Shown: positions 35,219 to 44,973 of the stretch, one piece after another | Position numbering within the stretch: the first letter of the stretch is position 1 | Layout: each line of letters opens with the position of its first letter | Assembly: GCA_025454525.1 (NCBI GenBank) | Contig: JALOOG010000001.1 | Coordinates: forward strand, 62,001-126,000 | Length of the DNA: 64,000 bases | DNA from: Anaerolineae bacterium | GTDB lineage: Bacteria > Chloroflexota > Anaerolineae > Aggregatilineales > Phototrophicaceae | Direction of reading: 5' to 3' | Position numbers and translations under genes: made by a program | Notes under the pieces: generated by a model | Seen by the model: the letters and a program-made list of their open reading frames with translations, nothing else | What the model was told of the DNA's origin: nothing | Databases searched by the model: none

Positions 35219-35668
35219 CTAATCGGCGATCAGATCCGTGCGCTGTGATCCGTGAATCGGGCGGAGTAGTACACTCGCTTCACCTCGTGCTTCACCAGAG
35301 GCCGCGATCAACGCTAATGAGCCAGGGTGTCGGGTATGTTCACCGGGAATGGTGAACTCGGCCATCCCATTCATAAAAGCAGCCCGATACACATGCGGCC
35401 CATGTTTACCAATCAGCACCAGTCCCACCATGACCCCGTCCGCCGCTTCAACCGGCCCCACGCGCACGATCACCGATTGACCGGCTGTGATCGTTTCCGG
35501 TGCGATGATCGGCAAATCCCCGATCAACGATGTGACTTCACCGTTCCACCAAGGTTGCATGAAAAACAAGCCCACGCAGGTGAATATCCCTACAAGTAAA
35601 AATAATCTTAATCTTGATTGTAATATCCAGCATTGATCAATATAAGTTGAAACGTTGTTTAACCACAC
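35219..35668 (-). CDS. Membrane-anchored protein of unknown function
   Basis: This 149-residue unrecognised protein has a single transmembrane helix (about 20-37) and an extracytoplasmic tail predicted to be a beta-sandwich (ETITAGQSVIVRVGPV, GMAEFTIPGEHTRHPGSLALIAASG), similar to Ig-like carrier domains. The start is GTG at 35668; no ATG lies between it and the membrane segment. It precedes the PBP gene by 54 nt on the same strand and may be cotranscribed with it, suggesting an envelope role. Confidence 0.6.
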   Translation of the reverse strand: MWLNNVSTYIDQCWILQSRLRLFLLVGIFTCVGLFFMQPWWNGEVTSLIGDLPIIAPETITAGQSVIVRVGPVEAADGVMVGLVLIGKHGPHVYRAAFMNGMAEFTIPGEHTRHPGSLALIAASGEARGEASVLLRPIHGSQRTDLIAD

Positions 35669-35895
35669 CCCAATTTGCCTTCCCCCCAGAAACCGATTAG
35701 TTTCTCATCAGGCTTTAATCTGATTGTATCACAAACCCGGCCAAAACGTAAAGCATTCTTTGAAACGGATCAAAATTCATACACCGTGCCATCATCCGCT
35801 ATTTTCATTTTTGAGGGGATCGATAGGGGTTAAAAAGTTTGTAAGCGCAGCGTCTTCATTTTTTCCAATTACCTGATGACAGTGGAATTTTGCCT

Positions 35896-35924
35896 TGACA
35901 GCGAAAAAGCGGACTGCTAAGATG
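35896..35924 (+). promoter_or_regulatory. Promoter of the str (rpsL-rpsG-fusA-tuf) operon
   Basis: A perfect TTGACA (35896-35901), a 17-nt spacer and TAAGAT (35919-35924) form a strong sigma-70-type promoter. It would start transcription near 35931, giving a leader of about 185 nt before rpsL. Confidence 0.65.
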
Positions 35925-35930
35925 ATACCT

Positions 35931-36117
35931 CACAAGGGCGGTACACAACCTCTACGGAGGCAATGGCTTCGTACCGGAATTGAACGATGTAGCGAAAGCG
36001 TACTGTTACGACGGTATGGCCCGCTGCGGTGGTCGGCAATTGATAGGCGTTCTTACGTGAAGTACGCCTTTTTGCGTGTTTAAGACCAGAAATTATAGAT
36101 GGACATTGGAGTAATTT
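35931..36117 (+). promoter_or_regulatory. Structured leader of the str operon
   Basis: The 5' leader contains several inverted repeats: GGTAC/GTACC arms enclosing a CCTC-TACG-GAGG hairpin (35939-35975), a GC-GAAA-GC hairpin (about 35990-36003), and at 36045-36073 a terminator-like hairpin followed by five T. The last lies about 45 nt before the rpsL start. This arrangement suggests attenuation or autoregulation by a ribosomal protein (S7 in other bacteria); the mechanism here is inference. The gap upstream, 35669-35895, shows nothing else recognisable. Confidence 0.5.
36045..36073 (+). terminator. Terminator-like attenuator hairpin before rpsL
   Basis: A 6-bp outer stem (36045-36050 with 36064-36069) is extended by an inner CTT/AAG pairing across a T-T mismatch and followed by TTTTT. 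It lies inside the rpsL transcript leader, so it would have to be read through or prevented from forming for the operon to be expressed. Confidence 0.55.
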
Positions 36118-36582
36118 ATGCCAACTATTAACCAACTGGTGCGTAAAAGTCGCCGGATGAAAAAATCCAAGACCAAAGCGCCAGCCTTACAGTACACGCT
36201 CAATGCTTATTCGCAGAAGCGTACTCGTCGTCGTAAGGGCGCTCCGCAAAAACGCGGGGTATGTACCGTCGTGAAGACGATGACCCCCAAGAAGCCCAAT
36301 TCGGCTTTACGGAAGGTCGCTCGCGTTCGCTTATCGAATGGGATTGAAGTGACCGCTTATATCCCCGGCGAAGGTCACTCGCTCCAAGAACACAGTGTGG
36401 TTTTGGTGCGCGGCGGGCGTGTGAAGGATCTGCCCGGGGTTCGTTATCACATCGTGCGCGGGACTTTGGACACCGACGGCGTGAAAAAGCGCGCCCAAGG
36501 CCGCAGCAAGTACGGCGCGAAACGTCCTAAACCCGGTCAAGCAGCACCTGCCGGCAAGGGCGCTCCGGCCAAAAAGAAATAA
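36118..36582 (+). CDS. rpsL: Ribosomal protein uS12
   Basis: This decoding-centre protein of the small subunit has 154 residues. It carries [34 protein letters not shown] and [13 protein letters not shown], with the lysines altered in streptomycin-resistance mutants in their wild-type state. The C-terminal tail (about 25 residues rich in Lys, Ala, Pro) is longer than in most bacteria. It is the first gene of the str operon, after the structured leader. Confidence 0.98.
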   Translation: MPTINQLVRKSRRMKKSKTKAPALQYTLNAYSQKRTRRRKGAPQKRGVCTVVKTMTPKKPNSALRKVARVRLSNGIEVTAYIPGEGHSLQEHSVVLVRGGRVKDLPGVRYHIVRGTLDTDGVKKRAQGRSKYGAKRPKPGQAAPAGKGAPAKKK

Positions 36583-36595
36583 GAGAGGTTAGCAG

Positions 36596-37063
36596 ATGTC
36601 GAGAAGAAACAGTCCGCCCAAGCGGGTTGTCCCTGCGGACAACAAGTACAACAACGTTCATATCACCATGTTCATCAATCGCATGATGTATGGCGGTAAA
36701 AAGAGCGTTGCTCAACGGATCATGTACGATGCCTTAGAATTGGTGGAAGAACGCGCCAAACGCAGCCCGATCGAAATCTTCGAGTTAGCGTTACGCAACG
36801 TCACCCCCTCGGTAGAGGTGAAGCCCCGCCGTGTCGGTGGGTCAACCTACCAAGTTCCGGTTGATGTCCCCACCGAACGCGGGGTATCGTTGGCGATGCG
36901 TTGGATTTTGCAATTCTCCCGTACCCGTTCCGGGCGTGGGATGTCGCAAAAATTAGCCGCCGAGTTGATGGACGCGGCCAATAACCAAGGCAACTCCGTC
37001 AAGAAAAAAGAAGAAACCCATCGTATGGCTGAAGCTAACCGCGCCTTCGCGCACTTCCGCTAA
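36596..37063 (+). CDS. rpsG: Ribosomal protein uS7
   Basis: This 155-residue primary 16S-binding protein organises the small-subunit head. It opens [20 protein letters not shown]. Other hallmarks are [14 protein letters not shown]-type residues ([16 protein letters not shown]) and [19 protein letters not shown] at the end. It follows rpsL by 13 nt. In E. coli S7 represses its own operon, making it the first candidate ligand for the leader. Confidence 0.98.
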   Translation: MSRRNSPPKRVVPADNKYNNVHITMFINRMMYGGKKSVAQRIMYDALELVEERAKRSPIEIFELALRNVTPSVEVKPRRVGGSTYQVPVDVPTERGVSLAMRWILQFSRTRSGRGMSQKLAAELMDAANNQGNSVKKKEETHRMAEANRAFAHFR

Positions 37064-37123
37064 CCCGCCTGTTAGGGATCTCCCTGACGTTTTAAAAGAA
37101 GCCAAGTGAACTCATAAAAAGAC

Positions 37124-39223
37124 ATGGCAAAAAACGCAACTGGTAAACTCGATCTAAACAAGGTTCGTAACATCGGAATCATCGCCCATATCGATGCGGG
37201 CAAAACCACCACCACCGAGCGTGTACTCTACTATACCGGAATGGTGCATCGTATCGGTGAAGTGCATGAAGGGGCCGCTACTACCGACTACATGGAGCAA
37301 GAGCGCGAACGTGGTATCACGATCACCTCTGCTGCTGTTACCGCTGCTTGGAAGGATTATCAGATCAACTTGATCGATACTCCCGGACACGTCGATTTCA
37401 CCGCCGAAGTTCAACGTAGCTTGCGCGTGTTGGATGGTGGCGTGGTCGTCTTTGACGGCGTGGCAGGGGTTGAACCCCAGTCCGAAACCGTCTGGCGGCA
37501 AGCCGATCAATACAAAGTCCCACGGATCTGTTTTGTAAACAAGATGGATCGCGTCGGTGCTGATTTTGATCGCTGTGTGCGGATGATCGTTGAGCGCGTC
37601 AACGGGAATCCCGTCCCGATTCAGATGCCGTATGGACAAGGCGATGATTTCAAAGGGATTATTGATCTGTTCACGATGGAATTGGTCACTTTCTCTGGTG
37701 ACAATGGTAACATCATTGAACGTCATCCCATTCCAGAAAGCCATCGCGAAAGCGCGGAAACCCTCCGCACCGAGATGATCGAAAAGATCGTCGAAAGTGA
37801 TGAGTTCCTGACGGAAAAATACCTGATGGAAGAAGCGATCAACAACGATGAATTGATGGCCGCCCTCCGCGTCGCAACGATCACGGGCAAAATTCAACCC
37901 GTGTTATGTGGCTCTGCGCTGAAAAACAAAGGCGTTCAGTTGATGCTAGATCGCGTGTTGGATCTGCTTCCTTCACCGTTGGATATTGCCGCGGTCAAGG
38001 GCAAGCACCCCAAAACCGAAGAAGATCTCGAACGTCGTGCGGACGATGATGAACCCTTGGCCGGTTTGGTCTTTAAGATCATCACCGATCCCTATGTCGG
38101 TCGTCTGGCCTTCATCCGCGTCTATTCCGGCGTGTTACGGACGGGGACTACGCTGCAAAACAGCACCAAAGGCTCACGCGAACGGATTGGCCGGATCGTC
38201 CGGATGTTCGCTGATCGCCGCGAGGATATTGAAGAAGTCCATGCAGGCGACATCGCCGCTATCTTGGGTCTGAAAGAAACATTCACTGGGGATACGTTGT
38301 GCGCGCCGGATAACCCGATCACTTTGGAGAGCATCAAGTTCCCCGATCCGGTGATCGAAGTGGCGATTGAACCGAACAGCAAGGCCGATCAAGATAAGAT
38401 GGGCGTTGCCTTACGTCGCTTAGCGGAAGAAGATCCTACCTTTAAAGTTGAGGTAGACGAATCACAAACCAAACTCCGCGGTATGGGTGAACTCCACCTT
38501 GAAGTCTTGGTGGATCGCCTGATGCGTGAGTTCGGGGTACAAGCGACCGTCGGTCGTCCGCGGGTTGCTTATCGTGAAACGATCACCCGTCCGGCCCGCA
38601 TTGATACGATCTTCAAACGTCAATCCGGCGGTTCGGGTCAATATGCCCGTGTGGTGGTGGAGTTTGAACCCTTGCCCGAAGAAGAACAAGCCTTGTCAAA
38701 AGATGGCCTCTTCTTTGTAGACAACACCAAGGGCGGTTCTGTGCCGCGTGAGTTCATCCGTCCCACCGAAAACGGGATGCGTGAGGCTGTGCAAGGTGGC
38801 GTACTCGCAGGCTATCCGGTGGTGGGCATCAAGGCCACCTTGGTAGACGGCGCTTATCATGATGTCGATTCAAGCGAAATGGCCTTCAAAATTGCGGGTT
38901 CAATGTGCTTGAAGGAAGGCGTTCAAAAAGGCGCGCCTGTGATCTTAGAACCATCGATGAAAGTCGAAGTGGTGGTTCCTGATGAGTTTACCGGGTCTGT
39001 GGTTGGCGATCTGTCATCACGGCGCGGCATCATCTCCGGCATGGAACCACGCGGAGTTGGGACGACTACGGTACGGGCTACTGTACCGTTGGGTGAGATG
39101 TTCGGTTACGCGACCAACATCCGTAACATGACCCAAGGCCGCGGGAGTTTCACGATGGAATTTGAAAAGTATACTATCGCGCCCCAATCGATTGCCGAAC
39201 AAGTGATCAAAGGCGGGCGTTAG
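37124..39223 (+). CDS. fusA: Elongation factor G
   Basis: This is the translocation GTPase, 699 residues. G1 is [15 protein letters not shown]2 lies in RERGITI, G3 is DTPGHVDF and G4 is NKMDRVGAD. Domains II to V follow, with the domain IV loop near [12 protein letters not shown] and a typical end ([15 protein letters not shown]). It stands in the standard str-operon position between rpsG and tuf. Only one copy of EF-G is seen here. Confidence 0.98.
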   Translation: MAKNATGKLDLNKVRNIGIIAHIDAGKTTTTERVLYYTGMVHRIGEVHEGAATTDYMEQERERGITITSAAVTAAWKDYQINLIDTPGHVDFTAEVQRSLRVLDGGVVVFDGVAGVEPQSETVWRQADQYKVPRICFVNKMDRVGADFDRCVRMIVERVNGNPVPIQMPYGQGDDFKGIIDLFTMELVTFSGDNGNIIERHPIPESHRESAETLRTEMIEKIVESDEFLTEKYLMEEAINNDELMAALRVATITGKIQPVLCGSALKNKGVQLMLDRVLDLLPSPLDIAAVKGKHPKTEEDLERRADDDEPLAGLVFKIITDPYVGRLAFIRVYSGVLRTGTTLQNSTKGSRERIGRIVRMFADRREDIEEVHAGDIAAILGLKETFTGDTLCAPDNPITLESIKFPDPVIEVAIEPNSKADQDKMGVALRRLAEEDPTFKVEVDESQTKLRGMGELHLEVLVDRLMREFGVQATVGRPRVAYRETITRPARIDTIFKRQSGGSGQYARVVVEFEPLPEEEQALSKDGLFFVDNTKGGSVPREFIRPTENGMREAVQGGVLAGYPVVGIKATLVDGAYHDVDSSEMAFKIAGSMCLKEGVQKGAPVILEPSMKVEVVVPDEFTGSVVGDLSSRRGIISGMEPRGVGTTTVRATVPLGEMFGYATNIRNMTQGRGSFTMEFEKYTIAPQSIAEQVIKGGR

Positions 39224-39336
39224 TAGAGCAAGCTGTGTGGGGTGCGCCAACGCGCATCCCTCGCCAAGCACAGCAAGTTTGAGCGAACACCTCAAGTCAA
39301 ATTATCAGTCAATATAAGGATAGAGGAAACCATACA

Positions 39337-40530
39337 ATGGCGAAGTTTGAACGTAATAAGCCCCATGTGAACATTGGGACGATTGGCCATGTTGACCACG
39401 GCAAGACCACCTTGACCGCGGCCATCACCCAAACGTTGGCGTTGCGTGGCGCGGCGGAAAAGATGAAATACGAAGACATCGACAACGCGCCCGAAGAAAA
39501 AGCGCGTGGTATCACCATCAACATCCGTCACGTTGAATACGAAACCGATTCCCGTCACTACGCTCACGTAGACTGCCCGGGACACCGTGACTATATTAAA
39601 AACATGATCACCGGTGCGGCCCAAATGGATGGCGCGATCCTCGTCGTGAGCGCCCCCGATGGCCCCATGCCCCAGACTCGCGAACACGTTTTGTTGGCGC
39701 GTCAGGTCGAAGTTCCCGCGATGGTCGTCTTCCTCAACAAAGTCGATCAAATGGATGACCCGGAATTGCTCGAATTGGTGGAATTGGAAATCCATGAACT
39801 GCTCACCACCTACGGCTTCTCCGACAAAACCCCGATCATTCGTGGTTCAGCTCTGGCCGTGACCGAATCGTCCAGCAGCGACATCAGCGCGCCGGAATTC
39901 CAACCGATCATCCAATTGATGGATGCGGTTGATCAATGGGTTCCCACCCCGCAACGTGACACCGACAAACCGTTCTTGATGTCGGTGGAAGATGTGTTCA
40001 CCATTCAAGGTCGTGGTACCGTGGTGACTGGCCGCGTTGATCGTGGTCAATTGCTCAAGGGCCAAGAAATTGAGATCATCGGTCTGCGTGAAGAAAAGAT
40101 CAAGACGATCGTCACCGGGATCGAAATGTTCCACAAGGAACTCGATCAAGCTCAAGCGGGTGACAATGCGGGGATCCTCTTGCGCGGTACGAAACGCGAA
40201 GAAGTGGAACGCGGGATGGTGTTGGCCAAACCCGGCTCAATCACCCCGTATCGCCGCTTCATGAGCGAAGTCTACGTGTTGCGTAAGGACGAAGGCGGCC
40301 GTCATAAGGCGTTCTTCTCTGGTTATCGTCCCCAGTTCTACATCCGTACTCTTGACGTAACGGGTACGATCACGTTGCCCACCGGCGTGGAAATGGTGAT
40401 GCCCGGCGACAATGTGAACCTCGAAGTAGAACTGATCACCCCAGTGGCGCTCGAAAAAGGCTCGAAATTCGCGATCCGTGAAGGCGGTCTCACCGTCGGC
40501 GCGGGCGTGATCACCGAAGTGTTGGGCTAA
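39337..40530 (+). CDS. tuf: Elongation factor Tu
   Basis: EF-Tu delivers aminoacyl-tRNA as a GTPase, 397 residues. G1 is [11 protein letters not shown]3 is [10 protein letters not shown] and G4 is NKVDQMDD. The Mg-coordinating Thr60 in RGITI is present, but the next switch I residues read INIRHVEY where most bacteria have INTxHVEY. Domains II and III are complete. The 113-nt gap from fusA contains a GGGGTGCG/CGCATCCC hairpin (about 39238-39260). GGATAGAGGAAAC gives the ribosome-binding site. Two strong hairpins follow the gene. Confidence 0.98.
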   Translation: MAKFERNKPHVNIGTIGHVDHGKTTLTAAITQTLALRGAAEKMKYEDIDNAPEEKARGITINIRHVEYETDSRHYAHVDCPGHRDYIKNMITGAAQMDGAILVVSAPDGPMPQTREHVLLARQVEVPAMVVFLNKVDQMDDPELLELVELEIHELLTTYGFSDKTPIIRGSALAVTESSSSDISAPEFQPIIQLMDAVDQWVPTPQRDTDKPFLMSVEDVFTIQGRGTVVTGRVDRGQLLKGQEIEIIGLREEKIKTIVTGIEMFHKELDQAQAGDNAGILLRGTKREEVERGMVLAKPGSITPYRRFMSEVYVLRKDEGGRHKAFFSGYRPQFYIRTLDVTGTITLPTGVEMVMPGDNVNLEVELITPVALEKGSKFAIREGGLTVGAGVITEVLG

Positions 40531-40564
40531 ACATCGGGTTCAACAACACACATCCGGATTGAGG

Positions 40565-40587
40565 CTGGGAGGCGTATCGCCTCCCAG
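40565..40587 (+). terminator. First hairpin after tuf
   Basis: A perfect 10-bp G+C-rich stem (40565-40574 with 40578-40587) has a 3-nt loop. It has no T-run, but the position between tuf and rpsJ fits a partial terminator or an mRNA 3'-end stabiliser. Confidence 0.55.
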
Positions 40588-40600
40588 TATCATCTCTGTC

Positions 40601-40632
40601 GCAAGGGCGCAGCGTGCTGCGCCTTTGCTTAC
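40601..40632 (+). terminator. Second hairpin after tuf
   Basis: A 12-13-bp stem (40601-40613 with 40616-40628, one G-U pair) has a tiny loop and weakly T-rich sequence after it. Together with the first hairpin it separates the str and S10 operons. Confidence 0.55.
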
Positions 40633-40697
40633 GATAAGTGTGGACTTTCGGTAGCAATCGGAATACTCAGGCGACCGCCTGATCGTAGAGGAACATT

Positions 40698-41009
40698 ATG
40701 GCTGTTAAAAACAAAATACGAATCCGGCTGAAAGCGTATGATCATCGCGTGCTTGATCAATCAGCCAAACGGATTGTCGAAACCGCGGAACGTGCTGGAG
40801 CGCGGGTGGTGGGGCCAGTGCCGCTCCCTACTCAGATCGAACGCTTTACCGTGCGTCGCTCACCGTTCATCGACAAAGACTCGCAAGAACACTTTGAAAT
40901 CCGCACACACAAACGTTTGATCGATGTGTTGGATCCCGACAGCAAGACTATTGAAAACCTGATGAAGTTAAATCTTCCCGCAGGTGTAGACATCGAAATT
41001 AAGATTTAG
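40698..41009 (+). CDS. rpsJ: Ribosomal protein uS10
   Basis: This small-subunit protein, also an antitermination partner (NusE), has 103 residues. It carries [35 protein letters not shown] and [15 protein letters not shown], all diagnostic. It begins the S10 operon about 70 nt after the second tuf hairpin. A 150-nt gap with small hairpins, one at 41014-41028, separates it from rplC. Confidence 0.98.
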   Translation: MAVKNKIRIRLKAYDHRVLDQSAKRIVETAERAGARVVGPVPLPTQIERFTVRRSPFIDKDSQEHFEIRTHKRLIDVLDPDSKTIENLMKLNLPAGVDIEIKI

Positions 41010-41161
41010 CGTGGCGAGCGATGCTCGCAAGCAAGCGGGACTTCAGAAGTCACCGCCGCTGCGGGCGTACTGTGTACGCATAGAACAGGTTGGGGGCGGG
41101 GGCCAATGAACATCCCCGGCGCATTCAAAGTCGCAGCACCCCACTGGGAGGCATTAAGGTA

Positions 41162-41824
41162 ATGAAGGGCTTAATCGGTAAAAAAATCGGCATGACCCAA
41201 GTGTTTGATGACAAAGGCAACGCGATCCCTGTCACTGTCATTCAGGCAGGCCCATGCTATGTCACCCAAATCCGCCAACAAGAGCGCGATGGGTATATCG
41301 CAGTTCAACTCGGTTACGGGGAAACCAAGCCGACCCGCTTAACGCAAGGGCAGCTTGGTCACCTCCGCCGCAACAATTTGCGCGCCTTGAAATACTTGCG
41401 CGAATTCCGGATTCGGAATGGTTCGGTGGAAGTCAGCGAGGGACAAGAAATCAAGGTCGATGTGTTTAACAAAGGCGAACACGTCGATGTCGTCGGAACG
41501 AGTAAAGGACGTGGCTTCACGGGGCCCATCAAACGTTACGGCTTCCGCCGTCAACCCAAAACCCATGGCCAATCTGACCGTGAACGCGCACCGGGTTCGG
41601 TGGGTCAACGTTCGTTCCCCGGTAAAACACTCAAGGGACAACGCATGGCGGGACGCTCCGGTAACGATCGCGTCACGATCCAAAACCTTGAAGTGATGGT
41701 GGTAGACGTGGAACGCAACTTGATCGCTGTTAAAGGCTCAATTCCCGGATCCAGAAACGGGATCGTGATCATCAAGCCTTCCGTCACCAGCATCCGTCGT
41801 AATCACGGTGGGAAAAGGAAGTAA
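41162..41824 (+). CDS. rplC: Ribosomal protein uL3
   Basis: This 220-residue protein contacts the peptidyl-transferase centre. It begins MKGLIGKKIGMTQVFDD and has KGRGFTGPIKRYGF, RAPGSVGQRSFPGKTLKG and MAGRSGNDRVT, the conserved central loop. ATG 41162 with GGGAGG 10 nt upstream was chosen over an in-frame ATG 72 nt upstream, which would add a non-conserved extension. Confidence 0.98.
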   Translation: MKGLIGKKIGMTQVFDDKGNAIPVTVIQAGPCYVTQIRQQERDGYIAVQLGYGETKPTRLTQGQLGHLRRNNLRALKYLREFRIRNGSVEVSEGQEIKVDVFNKGEHVDVVGTSKGRGFTGPIKRYGFRRQPKTHGQSDRERAPGSVGQRSFPGKTLKGQRMAGRSGNDRVTIQNLEVMVVDVERNLIAVKGSIPGSRNGIVIIKPSVTSIRRNHGGKRK

Positions 41825-41830
41825 GCTACC

Positions 41831-42460
41831 ATGCAAGTACCAGTATTGGACATCAACGGCAAGCAGATCAAGACCATTGAACTTCCTGCCGATATTTTTG
41901 AAGCAAAAATTAACGTCGGTTTGATGCACCAAGCCTATGTTCGTCAAATGGCGAACGCTCGCTTGGGTCTGCATAGCACCAAAACCCGCGCCGAAAACAA
42001 CCGGACGAAAGCCAAATGGTATCGTCAAAAGGGGACGGGGCGCGCACGTCACGGGTCGAAATCAGCGCCGATCTTTGTCGGCGGGGGTATCGCTCATGGC
42101 CCTAAACCGCGCAAATACACCAAAGAATTGCCGCGCCAAATGCGCCGGGCTGCCATCCGCAGCGTTTTAAGCGCCTTATTACGCGATCAGCAGTTGGTGG
42201 TGGTTGATCAATTTAGTGTGAGTTCTCCCAAAACCAAAGAGATGCAACAAACCTTGTATAACTTGGTTGGCGAACACTCTGCTTTAGTCGTGCTGGCAAA
42301 CAAAAACGAAAACGCCGAACGGGGCATCAGCAATCTGCCCAATGCGCGTTATTTGCGGGTCAACTATTTAAACATGCGTGACCTCCTGCAATATGACAAG
42401 GTGATCTTGCCACTCGATGCCATTGAAGTGATCCAAAACCTGTGGGGCAAGGAGCGTTAA
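41831..42460 (+). CDS. rplD: Ribosomal protein uL4
   Basis: This 209-residue protein lines the exit tunnel through its loop. RQKGTGRARHGSKSAPIFVGGG is the conserved loop, followed by KPRKYTKELPRQMRRAAIRS. In E. coli L4 regulates the S10 operon. It lies 6 nt after rplC, with AAAGGAAG as ribosome-binding site, and 2 nt before rplW. Confidence 0.97.
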   Translation: MQVPVLDINGKQIKTIELPADIFEAKINVGLMHQAYVRQMANARLGLHSTKTRAENNRTKAKWYRQKGTGRARHGSKSAPIFVGGGIAHGPKPRKYTKELPRQMRRAAIRSVLSALLRDQQLVVVDQFSVSSPKTKEMQQTLYNLVGEHSALVVLANKNENAERGISNLPNARYLRVNYLNMRDLLQYDKVILPLDAIEVIQNLWGKER

Positions 42461-42462
42461 TC

Positions 42463-42759
42463 ATGCCAGAACTTCACATGTACGAAGTCATCCGTCGTCC
42501 GGTGATCACCGAAAAATCGAATCGGTTATCGTCGGAATTAAATCAATACGTCTTTGAGGTCGCACTCAACGCCAATAAGATCCAAATTCGTGAAGCGGTT
42601 GAAGTCCTATTTGATGTGGAAGTGATCAAAGTCAACACGATGATCATGCCCGCCAAACGTGGCACTCGTGGACGCAAGTCCTACATCCGCTCACAAGCGT
42701 GGAAAAAAGCGATTGTGACCCTCAAAGAAGGTCAACAAATCAAGCTGTTTGACGTGTAA
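42463..42759 (+). CDS. rplW: Ribosomal protein uL23
   Basis: This 98-residue protein at the tunnel exit docks trigger factor and SRP. It begins MPELHMYEVIRRPVITEKS and has YVFEVALNANKIQIREAVE and the Lys-rich loop PAKRGTRGRKS. ATG 42463 lies 2 nt after the rplD stop; an earlier in-frame ATG overlapping rplD was not used. Confidence 0.97.
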   Translation: MPELHMYEVIRRPVITEKSNRLSSELNQYVFEVALNANKIQIREAVEVLFDVEVIKVNTMIMPAKRGTRGRKSYIRSQAWKKAIVTLKEGQQIKLFDV

Positions 42760-42774
42760 GGTTAGGTTAAGATC

Positions 42775-43608
42775 ATGCCGGTGAAAGTTTATAAACCTAC
42801 TTCTGCGGGCCGCCGCGGGATGACAGGACACTCGTTTGAGGAAATCACCAAGTCAAAACCAGAGCGTTCCCTGACCGAAGCGATCCGCAAACGGGGCGGC
42901 CGTAATAATCAAGGGAAAGTCACGGTTCGCCATCGGGGTGGCGGTCACAAACGGCGTTATCGTGTGATCGACTTCCGTCGCAATAAATTTGATTGCAAAG
43001 CCCGCGTGACCGCGATCGAATACGATCCTAATCGCTCTGCCCGCATCGCCTTACTTCAATATGAAGACGGCGAAAAGCGTTACATCATCGCTCCGTTGGG
43101 CGTGAAGGTGGGCGATCTGATCGGTAACGGCACGATGGCCACATTGCGTCCGGGCAATGCCTTAGAAATTCGGGATATTCCGGTCGGTACGGAAATTCAC
43201 AATATCGAATTGCTGCCCGGCAAAGGGGGGCAATTGGTTCGCTCGGCGGGGGTCTCCGCGCAATTGTTGGCGAAAGAAGGCAGTTACGCCCAAGTCCGTT
43301 TGCCTAGCGGCGAAGTCCGTATGATCCATGAGCGTTGTATGGCCACGATCGGACAGGTCGGTAACGTGGAACATGGCAACGTGAAACTGGGTAAAGCGGG
43401 GCGTTCCCGTTGGATGGGCTGGAGACCGACGGTACGTGGTACGGCCCAAGATCCTCGCAGCCATCCTCATGGCGGTGGTGAGGGGCGCTCTGGGATCGGG
43501 ATGCCGGGGCCAAAAACCCCGTGGGGTAAACCCGCGTTGGGCAAAAAGACCCGCACCAACCGACGGACTGCGCGCTTCATTATTCGTCGTCGTGGCAAGG
43601 GTAGATAG
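42775..43608 (+). CDS. rplB: Ribosomal protein uL2
   Basis: This 277-residue protein is essential for subunit association and peptidyl transfer. It begins [18 protein letters not shown] and has [17 protein letters not shown] and [18 protein letters not shown]-type residues, here [18 protein letters not shown], keeping the conserved His. [12 protein letters not shown] marks the tail. Asn-Pro-Val of the usual motif is replaced by Gln-Asp-Pro-Arg. Confidence 0.98.
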   Translation: MPVKVYKPTSAGRRGMTGHSFEEITKSKPERSLTEAIRKRGGRNNQGKVTVRHRGGGHKRRYRVIDFRRNKFDCKARVTAIEYDPNRSARIALLQYEDGEKRYIIAPLGVKVGDLIGNGTMATLRPGNALEIRDIPVGTEIHNIELLPGKGGQLVRSAGVSAQLLAKEGSYAQVRLPSGEVRMIHERCMATIGQVGNVEHGNVKLGKAGRSRWMGWRPTVRGTAQDPRSHPHGGGEGRSGIGMPGPKTPWGKPALGKKTRTNRRTARFIIRRRGKGR

Positions 43609-43619
43609 AGGATAGTCTC

Positions 43620-43895
43620 ATGGGTCGTTCACTAAAAAAGGGTCCATTTGTTGACCCCAAACTGTTGAAAAAGGTCGAAAAGCTCAATGCGGATAACAAG
43701 AAAATCGTCATCCGCACTTGGAGTCGCGCCAGCACGGTGTTCCCCCAAATGGTGGGACACACCATCGCGGTTCACGACGGTCGCCGTCATGTCCCGATTT
43801 ACGTCACCGAAAACATGGTGGGACACAAACTAGGGGAATTTGCGCCCACGCGCACTTACCGCGGCCACCTTGTTGAGAAAAAGAAGAAGAAATAG
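43620..43895 (+). CDS. rpsS: Ribosomal protein uS19
   Basis: This 91-residue small-subunit head protein carries [20 protein letters not shown], the [22 protein letters not shown] block and the end [20 protein letters not shown], which are diagnostic. It is 11 nt after rplB and 9 nt before rplV. Confidence 0.98.
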   Translation: MGRSLKKGPFVDPKLLKKVEKLNADNKKIVIRTWSRASTVFPQMVGHTIAVHDGRRHVPIYVTENMVGHKLGEFAPTRTYRGHLVEKKKKK

Positions 43896-43904
43896 GGGAA
43901 GCTC

Positions 43905-44243
43905 ATGGAAGTCCTTGCTAAAACCAAATACTTGTCCATCTCCCCTCAAAAACTGCGTCTGGTGTGTGATCAGGTTCGGGGGTTAGGGGCGGAACAAGCC
44001 AAAGTCGTTCTCCAATTTATGCCTCAAAAAGGCGCATACTTTGTGAAGAAAACCTTGGAATCGGCTATCGCGAATGCGACCAATAACCACGATCTCAACC
44101 CTGACGGGCTGTATGTAGCGCAAATTTTCGCCGATGAAGGCGCACGTTTGAAGCGCTACAAAGCAGGTGCGCGCGGCCGCTATAAACCGCGGGTCAAACG
44201 CACCTCACACCTGACCATTATCTTGGCAGAACGAGAGGGTTAA
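43905..44243 (+). CDS. rplV: Ribosomal protein uL22
   Basis: This 112-residue protein has a hairpin that reaches into the exit tunnel. YLSISPQKLRLVCDQVRGL opens it, and the tunnel hairpin is DEGARLKRYKAGARGRYKPRVKRTSHLT with a rather short tip. It is followed one nt later by rpsC. Confidence 0.97.
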   Translation: MEVLAKTKYLSISPQKLRLVCDQVRGLGAEQAKVVLQFMPQKGAYFVKKTLESAIANATNNHDLNPDGLYVAQIFADEGARLKRYKAGARGRYKPRVKRTSHLTIILAEREG

Positions 44244-44244
44244 T

Positions 44245-44931
44245 ATGGGACGGAAAGTCAACCCGATTGGGTTTCGTTTAAAGATCAATCGTGATTGGGA
44301 TGCGCGTTGGTATGCTGAAGGTGAACGCTTTGTCGAACTCCTCAAAGAAGACCGCCACATCCGCAAGTACATCAAAAAAGAATTAGGACGTGCGGGCGTT
44401 TCTCGCATCGAGATCGAACGTTATCCTAATCAAGTCGTGGTCTACGTTCACACCGCCCGCCCCGGTATCATCATCGGACGCAAGGGTGAGGCCGTCAAGA
44501 AGGTTAAACAAGACCTGCAAAAATTGACGGGTAAAACGGTGAAGGTAGAAGTCACCGAAATCCAAAAACCTGATTTAGATGCGACCTTAGTTGCCGAAAA
44601 CATCGGTGGACAATTGGAACGCCGGATCGGTCACAGCCGCGCCATGAAACGCGCCATTAGCCAAGCGATGCGCTTGGGCGCTCAAGGCATCCGGATCGAA
44701 GTCAGTGGCCGTTTAGCTGGCGCGGATATGGCCCGCCGTGAGCTGATCACCGAAGGCCGCGTGCCGCGCAATACCTTACGCGCCAATATTGATTATGGCT
44801 TCGCCGAAGCCTTGACCACTTATGGCCGGATCGGAATCAAGGTGTGGATCTACAAAGGCGACATTTTGCGCCAAGAAGAAAAACCCCAACGTTCTGGTGA
44901 AGTCACCACCGATGCTTACGTCAACCCCTAG
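44245..44931 (+). CDS. rpsC: Ribosomal protein uS3
   Basis: This 228-residue protein lies at the mRNA entry site and has helicase activity with S4 and S5. It begins MGRKVNPIGFRLKINRDWDARW. The KH motif is ARPGIIIGRKGEAVKK, and GRLAGADMARRE, GRVPRNTLRANIDYG and GIKVWIYKGD lie in the C-terminal domain. Confidence 0.98.
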   Translation: MGRKVNPIGFRLKINRDWDARWYAEGERFVELLKEDRHIRKYIKKELGRAGVSRIEIERYPNQVVVYVHTARPGIIIGRKGEAVKKVKQDLQKLTGKTVKVEVTEIQKPDLDATLVAENIGGQLERRIGHSRAMKRAISQAMRLGAQGIRIEVSGRLAGADMARRELITEGRVPRNTLRANIDYGFAEALTTYGRIGIKVWIYKGDILRQEEKPQRSGEVTTDAYVNP

Positions 44932-44973
44932 GTTGGCGTAAGTATCACCCTCACCAGAGAAGGAGACACAACT

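Noticed and set aside
37154-37897. Long minus-strand frame opposite fusA (247 codons)
   Set aside because: It is a mirror of the highly codon-biased fusA frame, has no homology and no start signals.
39292-39795. Minus-strand frame opposite tuf (167 codons)
   Set aside because: It is an antisense shadow of the conserved tuf gene with no independent support.
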